Under the pieces are notes generated by a model. It had not been told where the DNA came from. It saw only the letters and a list, made by a program, of their open reading frames with translations, and made no database searches. A stretch of 60,000 nucleotides of DNA from Glandiceps talaboti (lineage: Eukaryota > Hemichordata > Enteropneusta > Spengelidae): the NCBI RefSeq assembly GCF_964340395.1, contig NC_135552.1, positions 28,060,181 through 28,120,180 of the forward strand, given 5' to 3'. Position numbers and translations under genes: made by a program. Position 1 is the stretch's first letter; every line of letters starts with the position of its first letter. This document shows, one piece after another, positions 59,530-60,000 of the stretch.

Positions 59530-59905
59530 ACCCACTCTTCATAATTGGTATATACAAACGGAAGACCTCTTCCAACATGATTACAATTTTAAAGTGGTAT
59601 TATTTATCATAATAAACAGTCGCTTAGATGTTATAAATTACTTGTCTAAAAACCTAGGGCAGTGACAACGTTATTCAAAATATAATATTTCATTTACTAT
59701 AAAACATATGCTACATAATTGTTACGTACAAACGGAAGACCTCTTCCAACTTGATCATAATTTTAAAATGAAATTATTTATCATAATAATGATAACCTGA
59801 TTGTGTAAATTATGTATATATATATATATATCTGGGGGCAGTGTCAGCATGTTATAATGTAACACTTCATTTACTACCAAACATACTCTACATAATTGGA
59901 GAATA
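59530..59905. repeat. ~175-bp tandem repeat, 2 copies plus start of a third
   Basis: ACAAACGGAAGACCTCTTCC occurs at 59554 and 59728. The block CATAATTG recurs at about 59539, 59713 and 59890, giving spacings near 174-177 bp. A TA run at 59814-59830 lies in the second copy. Confidence 0.88.
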
Positions 59906-60000
59906 CAACATTGACTATTTCTGCAATACATGTCTAAACATGCAGGTACATTAACAGTGTATGGGTCACTTCATGTGGTGAGTACTGAAATAGACATTTC

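Overview
This is AT-rich animal nuclear DNA. The evidence is spliced genes with GT-AG introns, a metazoan SIAH-type ubiquitin ligase, tRNA-derived SINEs, a LINE remnant, foldback MITEs and many micro- and minisatellites. The four coding exons of the SIAH gene and the compact, repeat-laden introns point to an invertebrate, probably a deuterostome or lophotrochozoan. The species cannot be settled from the sequence alone.

Layout. (1) 0.8-11.6 kb, minus strand: a complete SIAH1/SIAH2 (seven in absentia) gene with four coding exons, all junctions readable, and a predicted non-coding first exon near 11.5 kb next to a perfect CRE (TGACGTCA). Its introns hold a Mutator-like MITE with 9-bp target-site duplications, a foldback element, a 74-bp minisatellite, GATT/GACT and CA microsatellites, a tRNA-type SINE and a 33-bp minisatellite. 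(2) 11.5-13.4 kb: a CpG-richer, apparently divergent promoter zone. It has a strong-Kozak ATGGCG start with a GTAAGT donor on the plus strand at 11957-11990. A separate plus-strand promoter-like block (GC box, CCAAT, TATA/CArG, then a donor) lies at 13.24-13.35 kb. (3) 13.4-53.7 kb: about 40 kb without a convincing coding exon, either a long 5' intron or intergenic DNA. It is filled with tandem arrays (36-bp array with higher-order structure at 23.1-24.2 kb; 100- to 130-bp arrays at 32, 45.5 and 49.6 kb), SINEs, at least four foldback/MITE families and a decayed LINE 3' end at 40 kb. (4) 53.76-55.63 kb, plus strand: an uninterrupted 607-codon reading frame starting MGCTTS (predicted N-myristoylation plus palmitoylation), with an in-frame stop upstream and a splice acceptor just before it, so its 5' UTR is spliced. 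I do not recognise this protein. (5) 55.6-60 kb: its 3' flank with small tandem repeats.

How the parts relate. The two confirmed genes are unrelated in obvious function: one is an E3 ligase, the other a predicted membrane-anchored, acidic, mostly disordered protein. The most economical model is a divergent promoter region at 11.5-13.4 kb serving SIAH on the minus strand and a plus-strand transcript that may splice across about 40 kb to the MGCTTS exon. That last link is inference. The most unusual material is the set of foldback elements: matched copies in opposite orientation, a SINE pair in inverted orientation bracketing a TTAA-flanked MITE, and a 27-bp palindrome flanked by 8-bp direct repeats.
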